A DNA stretch of 64,000 nucleotides, taken from positions 17,608,001 through 17,672,000 of the forward strand of contig CM082576.2 of the NCBI GenBank assembly GCA_040954595.2, written 5' to 3'. Each line of letters begins with the position of its first letter. The stretch's first letter is position 1. The DNA is from Balanoglossus misakiensis (Eukaryota > Hemichordata). A program made the position numbers and the translations under genes. Positions 1-11,215 of this stretch are shown here, in pieces. The notes under the pieces are model-generated. The model worked only from the letters and a program-made list of their open reading frames with translations, did not search any database and was not told the DNA's origin.

Positions 1-180
1 AAAAACTACGATTACTCATCTCGTGAATAACAGCTAGTTTGTCAACAAATTACATATCTTTTCGTTTACACTCATCATAAAAAACTGTAAATAGCTTTGC
101 GCCAAGCAATGACATCGGATTCGGGGAATTATATCATGACTGTCCGCTCTCTGATGGAAGACGTGGCGTATCCGGTTTTG

Positions 181-760
181 CGCACTTCCCTGTGCTCAGT
201 AATTAGGGTTCAGATCCATACCTTCAGACCTCGGAGTACATGGCCATATACAGACAGACACACACACATAGCGAGAGATCAATGGGCAAGCACTGACTGC
301 CCATAAGCTGCCAATGGCATATTTACTGTACATATACTAAATAGAACAACTGGCCTCTTTAAAACTTAGCCAGTTATGTAATCATTCATGAATTTGCTGT
401 GTATATAAATATCACAGGATGGGGTTCCTGCCTAATTAAAACAACTCAATAAAGTAAATACACACCACTTTGCAAAGCAATCTGACCAGTAGTTCTTGAG
501 TTTTGACCAAATTCACATTTTTCCAGCTAATTTGCATATTTTTGGCGATGACACCTTCATTTGAACAAACTCCCATCTACAGCCCAGCCTGCATCTGCAT
601 ACCAAATATCAAGGTGATACACACAGCGGTTTTCAAGTTTTTGATGTGGACAGACATACAGACTTAAATCCATCCATACATCCATCCATCCATCCATAGA
701 TACAGACACAACCGATCCCATAAGGTCCCATGGTATATACCAATGGGACCTAAAAATGGC
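181..760. repeat. Interspersed repeat R1, copy A
   Basis: This is the first of five copies of a non-coding interspersed repeat. The others are at 2,215-2,545, 16,335-16,885, 20,221-20,771 and, reversed, 53,395-53,945. Shared landmarks in order are an ACAGACAGACA-type microsatellite, a block ending in GTATATAAA, the phrase AATCTGACCAGTAGTT, CCCATCTACAGCCCAGCCTG, a CATCCATC microsatellite and a terminal palindrome GGTCCCAT..ATGGGACC at about 727-753. No coding potential is visible. The terminal palindrome and the microsatellites suggest a MITE-like or SINE-like element, but I cannot assign a class. Confidence 0.6.
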
Positions 761-839
761 AAATGGAAATAATTCCCTTCCTACCTACCCTATATTTATA
801 AAATAGCGTCAAGGACACTGTGGTCCCATTTGAGAACAT

Positions 840-2010
840 AGCAATAAGCATATCTGCTCTGGATGCCAAGATATGAAAAAGTAGGTCAAAGGTCACCTGA
901 GGTCATGCAAAATTTGGGCAAGAAATTTTGACCCTATACTGGTCCATGTTCAAGAAAAACCAAACCTATAGCCTTATTGGTTAGCCTGGAATTGGGTATG
1001 CACATAATTAATGAGATATGCAGGTGTCACAGGTGACCCCCAATTTTGGCTTTTTAAATTTAGTCCCAACCCTCCAAACGCGAAGTCTGTACCTGCTCTG
1101 GATGCCAAGATATGATAAAGTAGGTCAAAGGTCACCTGAGGTCATGCAAAATTTGGGCAAGAAATTTTGACCTTATACTGGTCCATGTTCAATAAAAACC
1201 AAACCTATAGCCTTATTGGTTAGCCTGGAATTAGGTATGCACATAATTAATGAGATATGCAGGTGTCACAGGTGACCCCCAATTTTGGCTTTTCAATTTT
1301 AGTGCCAATCCTCCAAACGCCAAGTCTGTACCTGCTCTGGATGCCAAGACATGGAAAAGTAGGTCAAAGGTCACCTGAGGTCATGCAAAATTTGGGCAAG
1401 AAATTTTGACCCTATACTGGTCCATGTTCAACAAAAACCAAACCTATAGCCCTATTGGTTAGCCTGGAATTAGGTATGCACATAATTAATGAGATATGCA
1501 GGTGTCACAGGTGACCCCCAATTTTGGCTTTTCAATTTTAGTGCCAATCCTCCAAACGCCAAGTCTGTACCTGCTCTGGATGCCAAGATATGGTAAAGTA
1601 GGTCAAAGGTCACCTAAGGTCATGCAAAATTTGGGCAAGAAATTTTTACCCTATACTGGTCCATGTTCAACAAAAACCAAACCTATAGCCCTATTGGTTA
1701 GCCTGGAATTAGGTATGTACATAATTAATGAGATATTCAGGAGTCACAGGTGACCCATATTTTGGCTTTTCAATTTTAGTCCCAACCCTTCAAACGCCAA
1801 GTCTGTACCTGCTGTGGATGCCCAGATATAGGAAAGTAGGTCAAAGGTCACCTGAGGTCACCCAAAATTTGGGCAAGAAATTTTGACCCTATACTGGTCC
1901 ATGTCCCACAAGAACGAAACCTCTAGCCCTATTAGTTAGCCCGGGATTAGGTATGCACATAATTAATGTGTTAAGCAGGTGTTACAGGTGAGCCCAAAAT
2001 TTTGCCTTTT
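840..2010. repeat. Five tandem 239-bp units, each with a DR1 motif
   Basis: The phrase CTGCTCTGGATGCC recurs at 854, 1,093, 1,332, 1,571 and (CTGCTGTGG) 1,809, which gives spacings of 239, 239, 239 and 238 bp. Each unit contains AGGTCAAAGGTCA, two direct half-sites with one spacer base, followed 4 bp later by a third AGGTCA. The DR1 copies are at 883-895, 1,122-1,134, 1,361-1,373, 1,600-1,612 and 1,838-1,850. The units are not coding; the open frame at 1,496-1,753 is a chance frame inside the repeat. Confidence 0.85.
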
Positions 2011-2214
2011 ATTTTGGCCCCATTGTGCTCACTGACCAATAGACAGTCACTGTACAGGACTATTGCACAGACCAGAATTCCACAATAAGACGTGGACATA
2101 GCTTAACCATAGAGGTATAGGTAAAGGTATAAATTTAATAAAAATACTAAAAAATTCATAAAAAATAAAACATCCACGATATCAACTGAACACTTACAGG
2201 TCGGTGTGAGGTTG

Positions 2215-2545
2215 ACATATGGTACGTGCATACCAATTTCCAAAGCAATCTGACCAGTAATTGTTGACTTACAGAGTTTTGATAAATTTCACATTTTACA
2301 AGCTAATTTGCATATTTTTGGGCCTGGCAACTTCGTTTGGACAAACTCCCATCTACAGCCCAGCCTGCACCTACACACCAAATATTGAGGTGATACGCGC
2401 AGCGGTTTTCAAGTTTTTGATGTGGACGGACATACAGACATACATCCATACATACATCCATCCATCCATCCATACATACACACACACGCAACCCATCCCA
2501 TAAGGTCCCATGGTATATAGGCCTATACCAATGGGACCTAAAAAG
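2215..2545. repeat. Interspersed repeat R1, copy B (3' half)
   Basis: It matches copy A from the CAATCTGACCAGTA phrase through CCCATCTACAGCCCAGCCTG and the CATCCATCCATC run to the terminal palindrome GGTCCCATGG..CCAATGGGACC at about 2,508-2,539. The upstream half of R1 is missing. In this copy the palindrome has a longer centre, TATATAGGCCTATA. Confidence 0.6.
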
Positions 2546-3544
2546 TTAAGTAATACGTACCTCTCTGCGAAGAGTGGGGTCTTGAAGATTTGACCGTCAT
2601 TTTGTATCCCTGGATAACACCTTTGATTTTGCACTGAACTTTCAGGCAAAAATCTGCCCGAGAAATAAACTTTTGCTTTCGGCGTATGCCGATTTCCTTG
2701 CCATGGTTCGGGAAATCGTTCGGCACGTCTTCCACGATCATGGCGATCCCAATCTGATCTTCACGACAAGTGACGACAAAAAGCGTGAAAGTTCATTTTA
2801 TACTGCAGCTATTGCGCAATATTGGCGAATTATTGGAATTAAGGCGCCATCATCAAAATCATCGCGGGCTAGTTATACTTTGCGAAACAGGGAAACATGT
2901 CGATACCATTATTAACGATGAGATGCACCTTTTATGACACTTGTTTTTAATCGATTTTTTTCTCCTTGTATTTCATGTTTCCCACCGACACATTATGTAT
3001 TTTCTGTTAGCTCTAAACTTGACGTTTATGAAAATCTGGTTTATTACCCAAAATTTCTGTTTTCTTTCTCGTTTTGCTAAAAATGCACGATTTTAAGTTT
3101 TTTTTACTCAAAGGAGTGGCAATAAAAAAGACAATCGAGGACGGTCACGGAAAGTGACTTGGCGAAAATGCAGCCCCTACTGCACTCATCCTCTTCTGTA
3201 AGTAGCAGCTCTCTGCCACCAACCAATGTGGCAAATGACACTACTTCTCAGGTCCTTTCTTGCGTTGAAAGTACTTCTTAACGACCTATCCGTTTAAATA
3301 TTCATTCTGACAGCGAGGTTGAAACAAGTGACCTATCGGTCAAAAGAGCTCTGCTGACTTTAATAGTGAAACCTATAGCTGGGCAATGATATGAATACCC
3401 TAGGTTTTAACCATAACAATTGTGATCTATTAAACAAAACCAAACATAGACATCACAAGTATTTTATCCAAATTCAGCTTGATTCATTGTGCTAAAGAAA
3501 GAATTTACCTAAAGAACAACATCAAAAGGAAGCACCAAGGTTCT
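2546..3544. other. Unassigned stretch, possible upstream Crypton exons
   Basis: No gene is recognised here. A serine-rich open stretch near 3,150-3,290 reads toward the Crypton relic and could be an upstream exon. A frame near 2,673-2,915 (plus) and an overlapping one on the minus strand match no family I know. The rest is AT-rich. Confidence 0.3.
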
Positions 3545-4700
3545 AATTTGCATATTCATGACCCCATCAAAATTCCAATTAACAAAATCAGGTAGGGGCA
3601 CCATAACACACATTCCTACCAAATTTCAGCTCCATCAAACATGTATTTAGGGAGACGATTTTTTACCAAAAATTCTATTTTTATATCTCATTTGCATATT
3701 TATGACCCCATGATATCCCAATTAACAAAATCAGGTAGGGGCACCATAACACACATTCCTACCAAATTTCAGCTCCATCGTACATGTAGTTGTGGAGAAG
3801 AAGATTTTTGACCAAAAATTCTATTTTTAGATCTAATTTGCATATTCATGACCCCATCAAATCCAAATTAACAAAATCAGGTAGGGACACTATAACACAC
3901 ATTCCCACCAAATTTCAGCTCCATCGTACATGTAGTTAGGGAGAAGAAGATGTTTTACCAAAAAATCTATTTTTAGATCTAATTTGCATATTCATGACCC
4001 GATCATATCCAAATTAACAAAATTAGGTAGGGACACTATAACACACATTCCTACCAAATTTCAGCGCCATCGTACATGTAGTTAGGGAGATGAAATTTTT
4101 TTACCAAAAATTCTATTTTTAGATCTCATTTGCATATTTATGACCCCATCATATCCAAATTAACAAAATCAGGTAGGGCCACCATAACACACATTCCTAC
4201 CAAATTTCAGCTCCATCGTACATGTATTTAGGGAGAAGATTTTTTTACCAAAAATTCTATTTTTAGATCTAATTTGCATATTTATGACCCCATCATATCC
4301 AAATTAACAAAATCAGGTAGGGCCACCATAACACACATTCCTACCAAATTTCAGCTCCATCGTACATGTAGTTATGGAGAAGAAGATTTTTGACCAAACA
4401 TTCTATTTTTAGATCTAATTTGCATATACATAACCCATCAAATCCAAATTTACAAAATCAGGTAGGGGCACCATGACACACATTCCTACCAAATTTCAGC
4501 TCCATTGTACATGTAGTTGTGGAGAAGAAGATTTTTACCAAAACTTCTATTTTTAGATCTAATTTGCATATTCATGACCCTATCAAATCCAAATTAACAA
4601 AATCAGTTAAGGGCACCATAACACACATTCAAACCAAATTTCAGCTAAATATGCCAAGTTGTTTTAAAGAAGAAGATTGAAATACCAAAAGTTGACGGAC
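3545..4700. repeat. Eight tandem ~145-bp units
   Basis: Units begin with a form of AATTTGCATATTCATGACCC at 3,545, 3,689, 3,835, 3,981, 4,127, 4,271, 4,417 and 4,561. The spacing is 144-146 bp. Each unit carries CACACATTCCTACCAAATTT and a TACATGTAGTT block. The array ends in a GACGGACGAC minisatellite at about 4,694-4,732. It is AT-rich and non-coding. Confidence 0.85.
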
Positions 4701-4768
4701 GACGGACGACGGACGCCGGGTGACGGACGGACACTTATCAACCTACTGCATCAGCTCGGCTGACACAA

Positions 4769-6278
4769 GTGACAGCAGAGCTAAAAATAGCATATGGCCG
4801 GATTCCAAAAATTACACTGTATAAAAACAAGTGGGCAGTCAAGACCTTCGAGTCCTGGCAAAATGCACGAAACGAGCTTGCCCAGGATCAGTCTTTGAAT
4901 ATCAGCGCTATCCAGCCAAAATTTGAGGACATGACGAAAGACGAGTTAAATTATTGCTTGTCCCGTTTTGTTTGCGAAATGAAGAAACATGACGGAAGTG
5001 ATTATCCAGACCAGACTTTGAACGAATTGGTCATGAGCATTCAAAACCACCTGTCCGCCATAGGCAAGACCCACTCCTTTTTGAATGACAAGCTACTCTA
5101 GACGGCACAATGAAAGTCAAAGGGCGTGGGTACTATAAAAAGACAGGCGCAAGTTTTATCTCTCGAAAACGAAGATAAATTGTGGAGTCTTGAATTAATA
5201 GGGGATGGCGCACCACAAACCTTACTGGACACCCAAGTTGTGATGTTTGGTATACATTGTGCACTCCGAGGAGGTAATGAACATAGAAATTTACGGCTGG
5301 GACAAATTTCAAAAAAGGATTGTGAAAAGCTGGGTAAATATTATCTTAAATACAGAGAGGACGTGTCCAAAACAAACAGCGGGGGCTTGTATTCCAGGAA
5401 GGTACAACAGAAAGTCACAACAGCATTTGAAAATAAGGATGACAAAAACAGATGTATTGTTCGTTTGTACAAACAAACTTGGTGAGTATTATTTTAATTA
5501 TTGAGAACTCAAACATTTTGCTTTTACTCGACAATGCATTGTGACTGTCAACTAAAAACCAGAAAACGCGTTTTAAGTGTAATACATGTCCATTAAAACT
5601 GTCCATTTCAATTATAGTCCCCCAGGTCGCCCAGAAGACGTATACTATCTCCAGGTTGCACGAAAAGTAACACCAACCTGTTGGTATTCATCATCTCCAG
5701 TTGGAAGAAACACCCTAAGACGGTTTCTAGACTATGTGAAAAGGATGGTATTGTAGGTCACTACACCAATCACAGTCTCCGTGCTGCTGCTGCCACTCGA
5801 CTGTTTGCCGAGGGCGTCGACGAACAACTGAACGCCGAGAAAACTGGTCACAGAAGTTCGGCAGTTAGATCATACAAAGCAAGTTGATCCCCTTTATTTG
5901 ATCCGTCTCTGTGTATAGGAATCTGATTTTAAATAACTGGGTTACTGTTGTAGACGGAATCCATTGAAGTAATGTACCTCTGAATCTAGCGACAATAACT
6001 CTTTGAAACGGAATACTTTAATTTAATATCTTTTCAGCGTACAAGTCTCGAGCAACAGTTCGAAGTCAGCAAAGTGATTCAAGGAAGTTTTGGTATGTCA
6101 AAAAAAAATCAAGCTTTCAGGTGAATCCGTGTGTGAGGTAGAAACGAACCCCCAACCAAAGGTTGACCCCTGCAGCGCAGAGATCACGACAGAGAAAGAT
6201 GGACGAACCAAGTGTGTGCACCTGGAAGCAGTTCTTCCCGCCGGAGACAGCATATCCTTCAAAATGGATAACAACTAA
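4769..6278 (+). pseudogene. Crypton-type tyrosine recombinase (KIAA1958/QRICH1-like) relic
   Basis: Crypton recombinases cut and join DNA through a catalytic tyrosine; relatives were domesticated as KIAA1958, QRICH1 and ZMYM proteins. The N-terminal core-binding part is at 4,769-5,098 (key phrase DELNYCLSRF). The catalytic part follows at 5,126-5,481, with an arginine in HCALRGGNEHR. The splice donor GTGAGTAT lies near 5,482. The next exon starts after the acceptor ending at 5,618 and carries NHSLR, GHRSS and the putative catalytic Y in SYK. A third exon after the acceptor at about 6,038 continues the C-terminus. All expected catalytic residues (R, HxxR, H/R, Y) are visible. The frame is broken: stops near 5,099 and 5,111, a shift near 5,735 and a shift at the A-run at 6,100. 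Donor and acceptor sites survive, so this is a recently decayed copy. The initiation site is unknown. Confidence 0.75.
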
Positions 6279-6637
6279 TTTGCTTTGTATTTTTTGCATG
6301 AATTAAAGTACCTCCTGTCAAAGCTATCTTGTTTGTTGTAGTGAATCTTATTATGCTAGGTGCAGTGCAATATCCAGATATTGCACTGGTACCAGTGCAT
6401 TATCATAGATAATGTCCCAAGAGAACAAAGAGTCTGGTCACATGTAGTGTTGTAAGTACTATTTTTTGTTCTATTGGCTAAATTATGTAGAAAACTGTCC
6501 ATCTTGCGAACACAGCTTGTACATGTTATTCACTGTTATTGTTGACGTATGAATTTTAATTCATTTGTAAACAATAAAAGTGCACTTTATATTACTAGTA
6601 CGTATACAGGATGTGTTGATAAGCTGAAAACTGGACA
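6279..6637. other. No gene seen
   Basis: AT-rich sequence between the Crypton relic and a MITE. It contains a short palindrome, CCAGATATTGCACTGGTACCAGTGCA, split here as arms around 6,372-6,400, but no coding or RNA feature that I can support. Confidence 0.4.
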
Positions 6638-7223
6638 TTTAAAGGTCTAATGCCATGCTTTGGAAAGTTTTCATTTTTCCACGTCAAAATCTCACCTAGG
6701 GTACCTGTCTATGCATTGCCTATTGTGTCGGTTCCGAAAAATGTGCGCGAATGCCGGAATTTGCCCCCTTTTTTCATGCCTGTGATCAGGGAGCCACTTC
6801 GCACTCGAGCCAGGCGAAGGTATTTGCATATGGACAAACAAGTACACTACGTCCTAGTGTACCATTCAGCTAACAGTAAAGTGTAATTAGCAGTCCATGA
6901 GTAATTAAGTCCACAGACAAAGACAAGCTATATAAACAGTGTTCAAAGCAAAGGAAGCCCTTGCCTTACATTACAGGCAGAGGATTTACAAAGGTGTGAA
7001 AGACTATTTGTCCACATCAAGATAAGCCTTCGACTGAACTTCGAAAAGCCGAAAAAACTCGACTGAGTTGGATTAGGGGTACACGCCCACCCGCAACTTT
7101 TACTTGCTTGTTATCTAAGCACAAGGGGCAAAACGCATTGCAAGATAGTAACATACGTTAACTTCAAGACCCAAATAGTGATTTTACGCGTGGTTGTATA
7201 GGGCATGGCATTAGACCTTTAAA
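6638..7223. mobile_element. MITE with perfect 21-bp TIRs and TTAA ends
   Basis: The left end is TTTAAAGGTCTAATGCCATG plus C (6,638-6,658). The right end is its exact reverse complement (7,203-7,223). TTAA lies at both outer edges, as expected for a piggyBac-type 4-bp target duplication; the TIR would then begin AGGTCTAATG. It is about 586 bp with no transposase. The style resembles the second TTAA MITE at 47,081-47,821, whose TIR also carries a GGCATTGCATG-like core. Confidence 0.75.
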
Positions 7224-7925
7224 CACACTGTAGGGAGAAGAACTGGAATAGATGGTTCATTTGATAGTATCATGATACACTGAACAAAAAATATCAACAA
7301 AATCTTAAAAAGTTACATCAACTGTCCCTTTAAATACTGGATCAAAATATTTTTTTTTAATCCAGAAAATACTCCAATACATGAAGGACATACCAAGGCC
7401 TACCGATTAATTCACAAACTGCTATTAACTGCCCAAGCACTGCCCATGGGAAAATTATCCTAAATAAAAACAGTCAGCTAATTATGAAAAAATACAAATT
7501 GATTTTAGTCAAAGTCTCCCAGTCACAAATTTATGACCCAATAAATAGACACTTAATCAGTGTATCTATCGCATAGATAGGTCAGGAAATGTTTTTTTTT
7601 TTTTTTTAATATTCCTGTTGCAATTTTTGAAGGGGTTCAAAGTATTAGCACAGCTGGGATCAACTTCAAAATACCAAAACAAAGAGGGAGATACCTCCTG
7701 CACTGTAGATCTTGCATTTTTATTTTCATGCTAATTCTGATGTGAATTATGGCTTTTTAACTTGTGTATTTATTTGGTTGTAAAGTGTAGGGTCAGTAAG
7801 GTCAGTAGGTACAAATCACAAAATGTATTTTGTTGTATTAATTTTTGGGATATATTATCTTTAAATTGAATTAGCATCATAATCACAAAAAAGACAAATT
7901 TGTTCCATGCTTTTATGTTATTTAG
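7224..7925. other. No gene seen; probable intron or upstream region of the DDE transposase
   Basis: AT-rich sequence with a T-run at about 7,590-7,608. It ends in a pyrimidine-rich tract and TTTAG, the acceptor used for the transposase exon. Nothing else is supported. Confidence 0.35.
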
Positions 7926-8163
7926 CACCAAAATAGTATCAAGATTTGAAGTTTATGCAAACTGACAATATTTTTCCTGTCAGTGTGAGACAAATTCAAA
8001 GAATATTGAAAAAGCTCAATCTGAGACGTAAGAATGTTGAGGCTCCATTAGATGAAATTATTGAAGCTATACAGTATGAATTATATCAAGGTATTGGAAG
8101 ATCAATGGGTGTAAGGCGTATATGGCAAGAATTAAGATTAGAACATTTACTGGTAGTGAAAAG
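7926..8163 (+). pseudogene. DDE transposase (IS3-like eukaryotic, IS3EU-type), exon 1
   Basis: This exon encodes the N-terminal DNA-binding half of an integrase-core transposase. It has a helix-turn-helix-like segment (SVRQIQRILKKLNLRRKN), then a conserved block with GRSMGVRRIWQEL. It is bounded by an acceptor (..TTTAG at 7,921-7,925) and a donor (AAAG then GTATGTTA at 8,164). The catalytic half is exon 2 at 12,898-13,754. The intron between them was enlarged by a LINE and an LTR element. The reading frames on the two sides of the junction do not agree without a 1-nt change near 12,910, so this copy is probably inactive. An upstream exon is expected but not identified. Confidence 0.65.
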
Positions 8164-8465
8164 GTATGTTATACCTGTGAAACTGTTGTTAAAAATTAAA
8201 CCAAGCAAAACCGTATTAATGAATGTTAATGGAATCCAGAGAAAGCCTCAGTCCCTATTGATTAACATATTTTAGCCAGTGTTATAATTTAACGATAAAA
8301 CATGATTTTCATCTCACATGAGGACATTCAGTTTATATCTGACTTTCTGATTTGTCTCCTGGTCATGTTCCAGGGCCACCATGCAAATAGTTTTATTTAT
8401 GCGCCCTTACTGATAATTAAGCAATATTATGTAATTGTTACTGTCCCATAACTATCTCAAGTAAA

Positions 8466-10135
8466 TATTATTATTATTATTATTAGGAATTGTTTAAAAT
8501 GCGCTACACATACGTCTCAGCGCATTGTACATAGCTAAAAGAGTAGATTAAAATACAAGGCTGGTAAAAATAGTTAAAAGGACACAATCGAACACGTTAC
8601 ACATAAAACCGAGTAAAAAGGTAAGTTTTCAAATTACGCTTAAAAATATTGACACTTCTGGCGGTTTTGATATCAAGGGGTAAATTGTTCCATAAAATAG
8701 GCGCACAAACTGAAAAAGCTCTCTGTCCGTAGGTTTTGTTAAATTTAGCATGAGGATGAGTTAAAAAGAATTGAACACTCGAGCGCAGTTCTCGAGCTGG
8801 TACATATAAATGTAAAAGATCAGTCAAATAGGCAGGTGCCTTACCACTGATACATTTGAATGTGAGCAAGAGAATTTTAAAACTGATGCGGGCCTCTACC
8901 GGTAGCCAGTGTAAATCTTTGAGTATGGGTGTGATATGATCGGACTTGCGCGTACGAGTAACTAGCCTCGCCGCAGCATTCTGTAGAGACTGAAGTCGAG
9001 CTAGATGTCCCTTCGGGATACCAAACAAAAGACTATTACAGTAATCTAAATGAGACGTAACAAATGCATGGACTAGTTTCTCAGTTGTAGATCTGTCAAG
9101 AAGATTACGAATTTTAGCTATTCTATGCAAAGAGAAGAAACCATTTTTGCACAGCTTACTAATATGATCAGACATGCTACCATCCTGACTTAAAATAACG
9201 CCGAGATTTTTAACTGAAACTGAAGGAATTATGTCACATTGTCCGATTCTTAGACAGTCTAATTTTGTCACATTAGATTTTAAACGTGATGAAAAGTGAA
9301 TAACTTCAGTTTTATCGTCATTCAGTACAAGCATGTTAGATTTCATCCAGCTGCGGATATCATCGACGCAGAGCTCAATGTTATTGCGAACATCGTTAGG
9401 ACTGTTGCAGATGGCATAAATTTGCGTATCGTCCGCGTATATCATGCAATCAATCCCGTGTTTTCCGAAGATGTCTTCCAGAGGTGCAGTGTAGAGTGTA
9501 AACATGAGAGGTCCTAGAACAGATCCTTGTGGAACGCCATATTTCATGCGAGAACTTGGGGATGATGCTGATCCAACGTTGACGCACTGTTGGCGATTAA
9601 CGAGGTACGAACGAAACCACGATAAAGTGTTACCAGTTATTCCAAAACGATGATGTAGTCTCTGTAGCATTATTTCATGATCGATAGTGTCAAACGCCGC
9701 TGATAAATCTAACATGATAAGAATTACATCCTGTTTGTTATTCAAGGCAAGCATGATGTCATTGTGGACACGCGAGAGAGCAGTTTCCGTGCTATGATTA
9801 GCACGGTAAGCACTTTGAAACTTTGTGAAAAGACTAAATTTAGTGAGGTGACTGTTCAGTTGCTGAAGGACTACACGCTCGAGGAGTTTTGACAAAAACG
9901 GAAGGTTTGAAACCGGTCTGTAGTTCTTCAGAATGTTCTGATCCAGATCAACTTTCTTTAACAATGGACGAATTATTGCTGACTTGAAATGACTCGGCAC
10001 GATGCCAGCTGTGAGCGAATTGTTGAAAAGATCAGCAAGGGAAGGTGCTAAGTAAAGTATATCTTGGGTGGAAGCCCATCTTTGAGACACTATAGCTTTA
10101 AATTTAATAGTCAAAAATAAATTGCTCATATGCCG
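8466..10135 (-). mobile_element. LINE-B copy 1, 5'-truncated CR1/L2-like retrotransposon
   Basis: A minus-strand LINE with the 3' half of ORF2, a short 3' UTR and an (AATA)n-like tail seen as ATTATTATT at 8,466-8,485. A second, nearly identical 3' portion is at 27,249-28,290, including the same UTR phrase GTAGCGCATTTTAAACAATT. The endonuclease and ORF1 are missing through 5' truncation at about 10,135. It lies in the transposase intron, about 20 bp from the LTR element. Confidence 0.85.
8597..10129 (-). CDS. LINE reverse transcriptase (ORF2 C-terminal part)
   Basis: The 510-codon open frame encodes the reverse transcriptase that copies LINE RNA at a nicked target. RT motifs appear in order: NYRPVSNLPF near residue 70, LDLSAAFDTIDH near 140, GVPQGSVLGP near 205 and the catalytic box YADD near 230. 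A C-terminal region typical of CR1/L2-like elements follows, with DLHWLPVEARI and WNNLPLDI. The frame is intact to its stop at 8,597. The endonuclease that should precede it is missing, so this copy cannot move on its own. The first residues are open frame without a natural start. The near-identity to the copy at 27.2-28.3 kb suggests recent family activity. Confidence 0.9.
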   Translation of the reverse strand: MSNLFLTIKFKAIVSQRWASTQDILYLAPSLADLFNNSLTAGIVPSHFKSAIIRPLLKKVDLDQNILKNYRPVSNLPFLSKLLERVVLQQLNSHLTKFSLFTKFQSAYRANHSTETALSRVHNDIMLALNNKQDVILIMLDLSAAFDTIDHEIMLQRLHHRFGITGNTLSWFRSYLVNRQQCVNVGSASSPSSRMKYGVPQGSVLGPLMFTLYTAPLEDIFGKHGIDCMIYADDTQIYAICNSPNDVRNNIELCVDDIRSWMKSNMLVLNDDKTEVIHFSSRLKSNVTKLDCLRIGQCDIIPSVSVKNLGVILSQDGSMSDHISKLCKNGFFSLHRIAKIRNLLDRSTTEKLVHAFVTSHLDYCNSLLFGIPKGHLARLQSLQNAAARLVTRTRKSDHITPILKDLHWLPVEARISFKILLLTFKCISGKAPAYLTDLLHLYVPARELRSSVQFFLTHPHAKFNKTYGQRAFSVCAPILWNNLPLDIKTARSVNIFKRNLKTYLFTRFYV

Positions 10136-10155
10136 GCAAGCTGAAAAATGGGTAT

Positions 10156-10688
10156 TATTACGGCTGGTTTCTCATGATTGTTCATGCATCGGGGAATCTG
10201 TAGCGATGAGGTATCGGGCTCTGACGAGAACAGTGATCCACGGAGACACGTATCTTATTCACGTTCATTTATTGTCCAGAACTACTCCAGTACATCAAAT
10301 ACGCCCAGTAAAGTACATGAGGAAGGGAACAAACTCAGTAGCCTGAGGTACTCCCATCTCCCGTTAGATTATTTTTCTCCCCAACTTTGGAAACAAAGTT
10401 CTCTTATAATTACTTTTCTCAAGGCGTGGTTAATAATGTAAAATATCACAAATACAATGTGTTACAATTTCATTGGACATCAGTCAACTCTATACGTACC
10501 AATTTACATAAGGTGTTATATAACAAAGTCAGTTCGATGATGATTGACAACCAGAGCAGTCAGTTAAACACCCGCTCTCCCTATCTACTTCAAATACATA
10601 AAATCAAATACTATCAAACATTGACATTCCCGAGCTCTGGATTAATTAACCCTTGAAATCGTATTTGACCTTTATACAGATCGTAACA
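10156..10688 (-). repeat. 3' LTR (533 bp)
   Basis: The left copy of the LTR pair; it is the 3' LTR because gag reads on the minus strand. It is flanked on the left by GTAT and on the right by the polypurine tract. Confidence 0.9.
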
Positions 10689-11215
10689 CTCCCCTCCTTT
10701 TAAACCAATGCGTCCCGCATTGGACACAAATACATCTTAGCGTTTTGTCAAAAATCCACTCTTTACAACTTCGAAAATGGCATTTTCTTCATTCGAAAAT
10801 CGGATTTTCTTTGGTTTCTTTATACAAACACATAGCCATTAAAAGGGGCTATTTACACAAATTGGACCATCTATTTTAGGTCATCAAACGAAAGGCAAAT
10901 TCAACTCACAACATTTTTCTCCAGTGTTAAAATCTCTGCAACTTCAAACTTCACTGGTAATTTCTTTACAACTCAAATACATAAACACATTTAAACAGAG
11001 TGACACGGGAACCAGGTTGCACAGCACTTACAACTAAACTCAGTAAACAACGGACTATAAAATGTCATTTGACAACTTACGTAACATTAAACGAATCAAG
11101 GGACACGCCAATCGTACACTCACTCATACAGGCCGGCATACACTCATACCTCTCAGTCATATTCAAATATTCATTTCAATCAACCACGTGTCTCCCTTTT
11201 CCGTTTTTTTTTCTG
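10689..11215 (-). other. Non-coding 3' interior of the gag-only LTR element
   Basis: It begins beside the 3' LTR with a minus-strand polypurine tract (10,689-10,702 region), the usual plus-strand primer. No pol domain is detectable in any frame. Confidence 0.6.

Noticed and set aside
2303-2649. Minus-strand frames rich in Met, Trp and Cys
   Set aside because: They translate the CATCCATC microsatellite of repeat R1; the same happens at 16,644, 20,530 and 53,235.
3545-4700. CRISPR-like array
   Set aside because: Units are contiguous 145-bp satellite repeats without unique spacers, in a eukaryotic context.
10122-10656. Three plus-strand frames repeated exactly at 12,126-12,663
   Set aside because: They lie in the two LTRs and match no protein; they are identical because the LTRs are.
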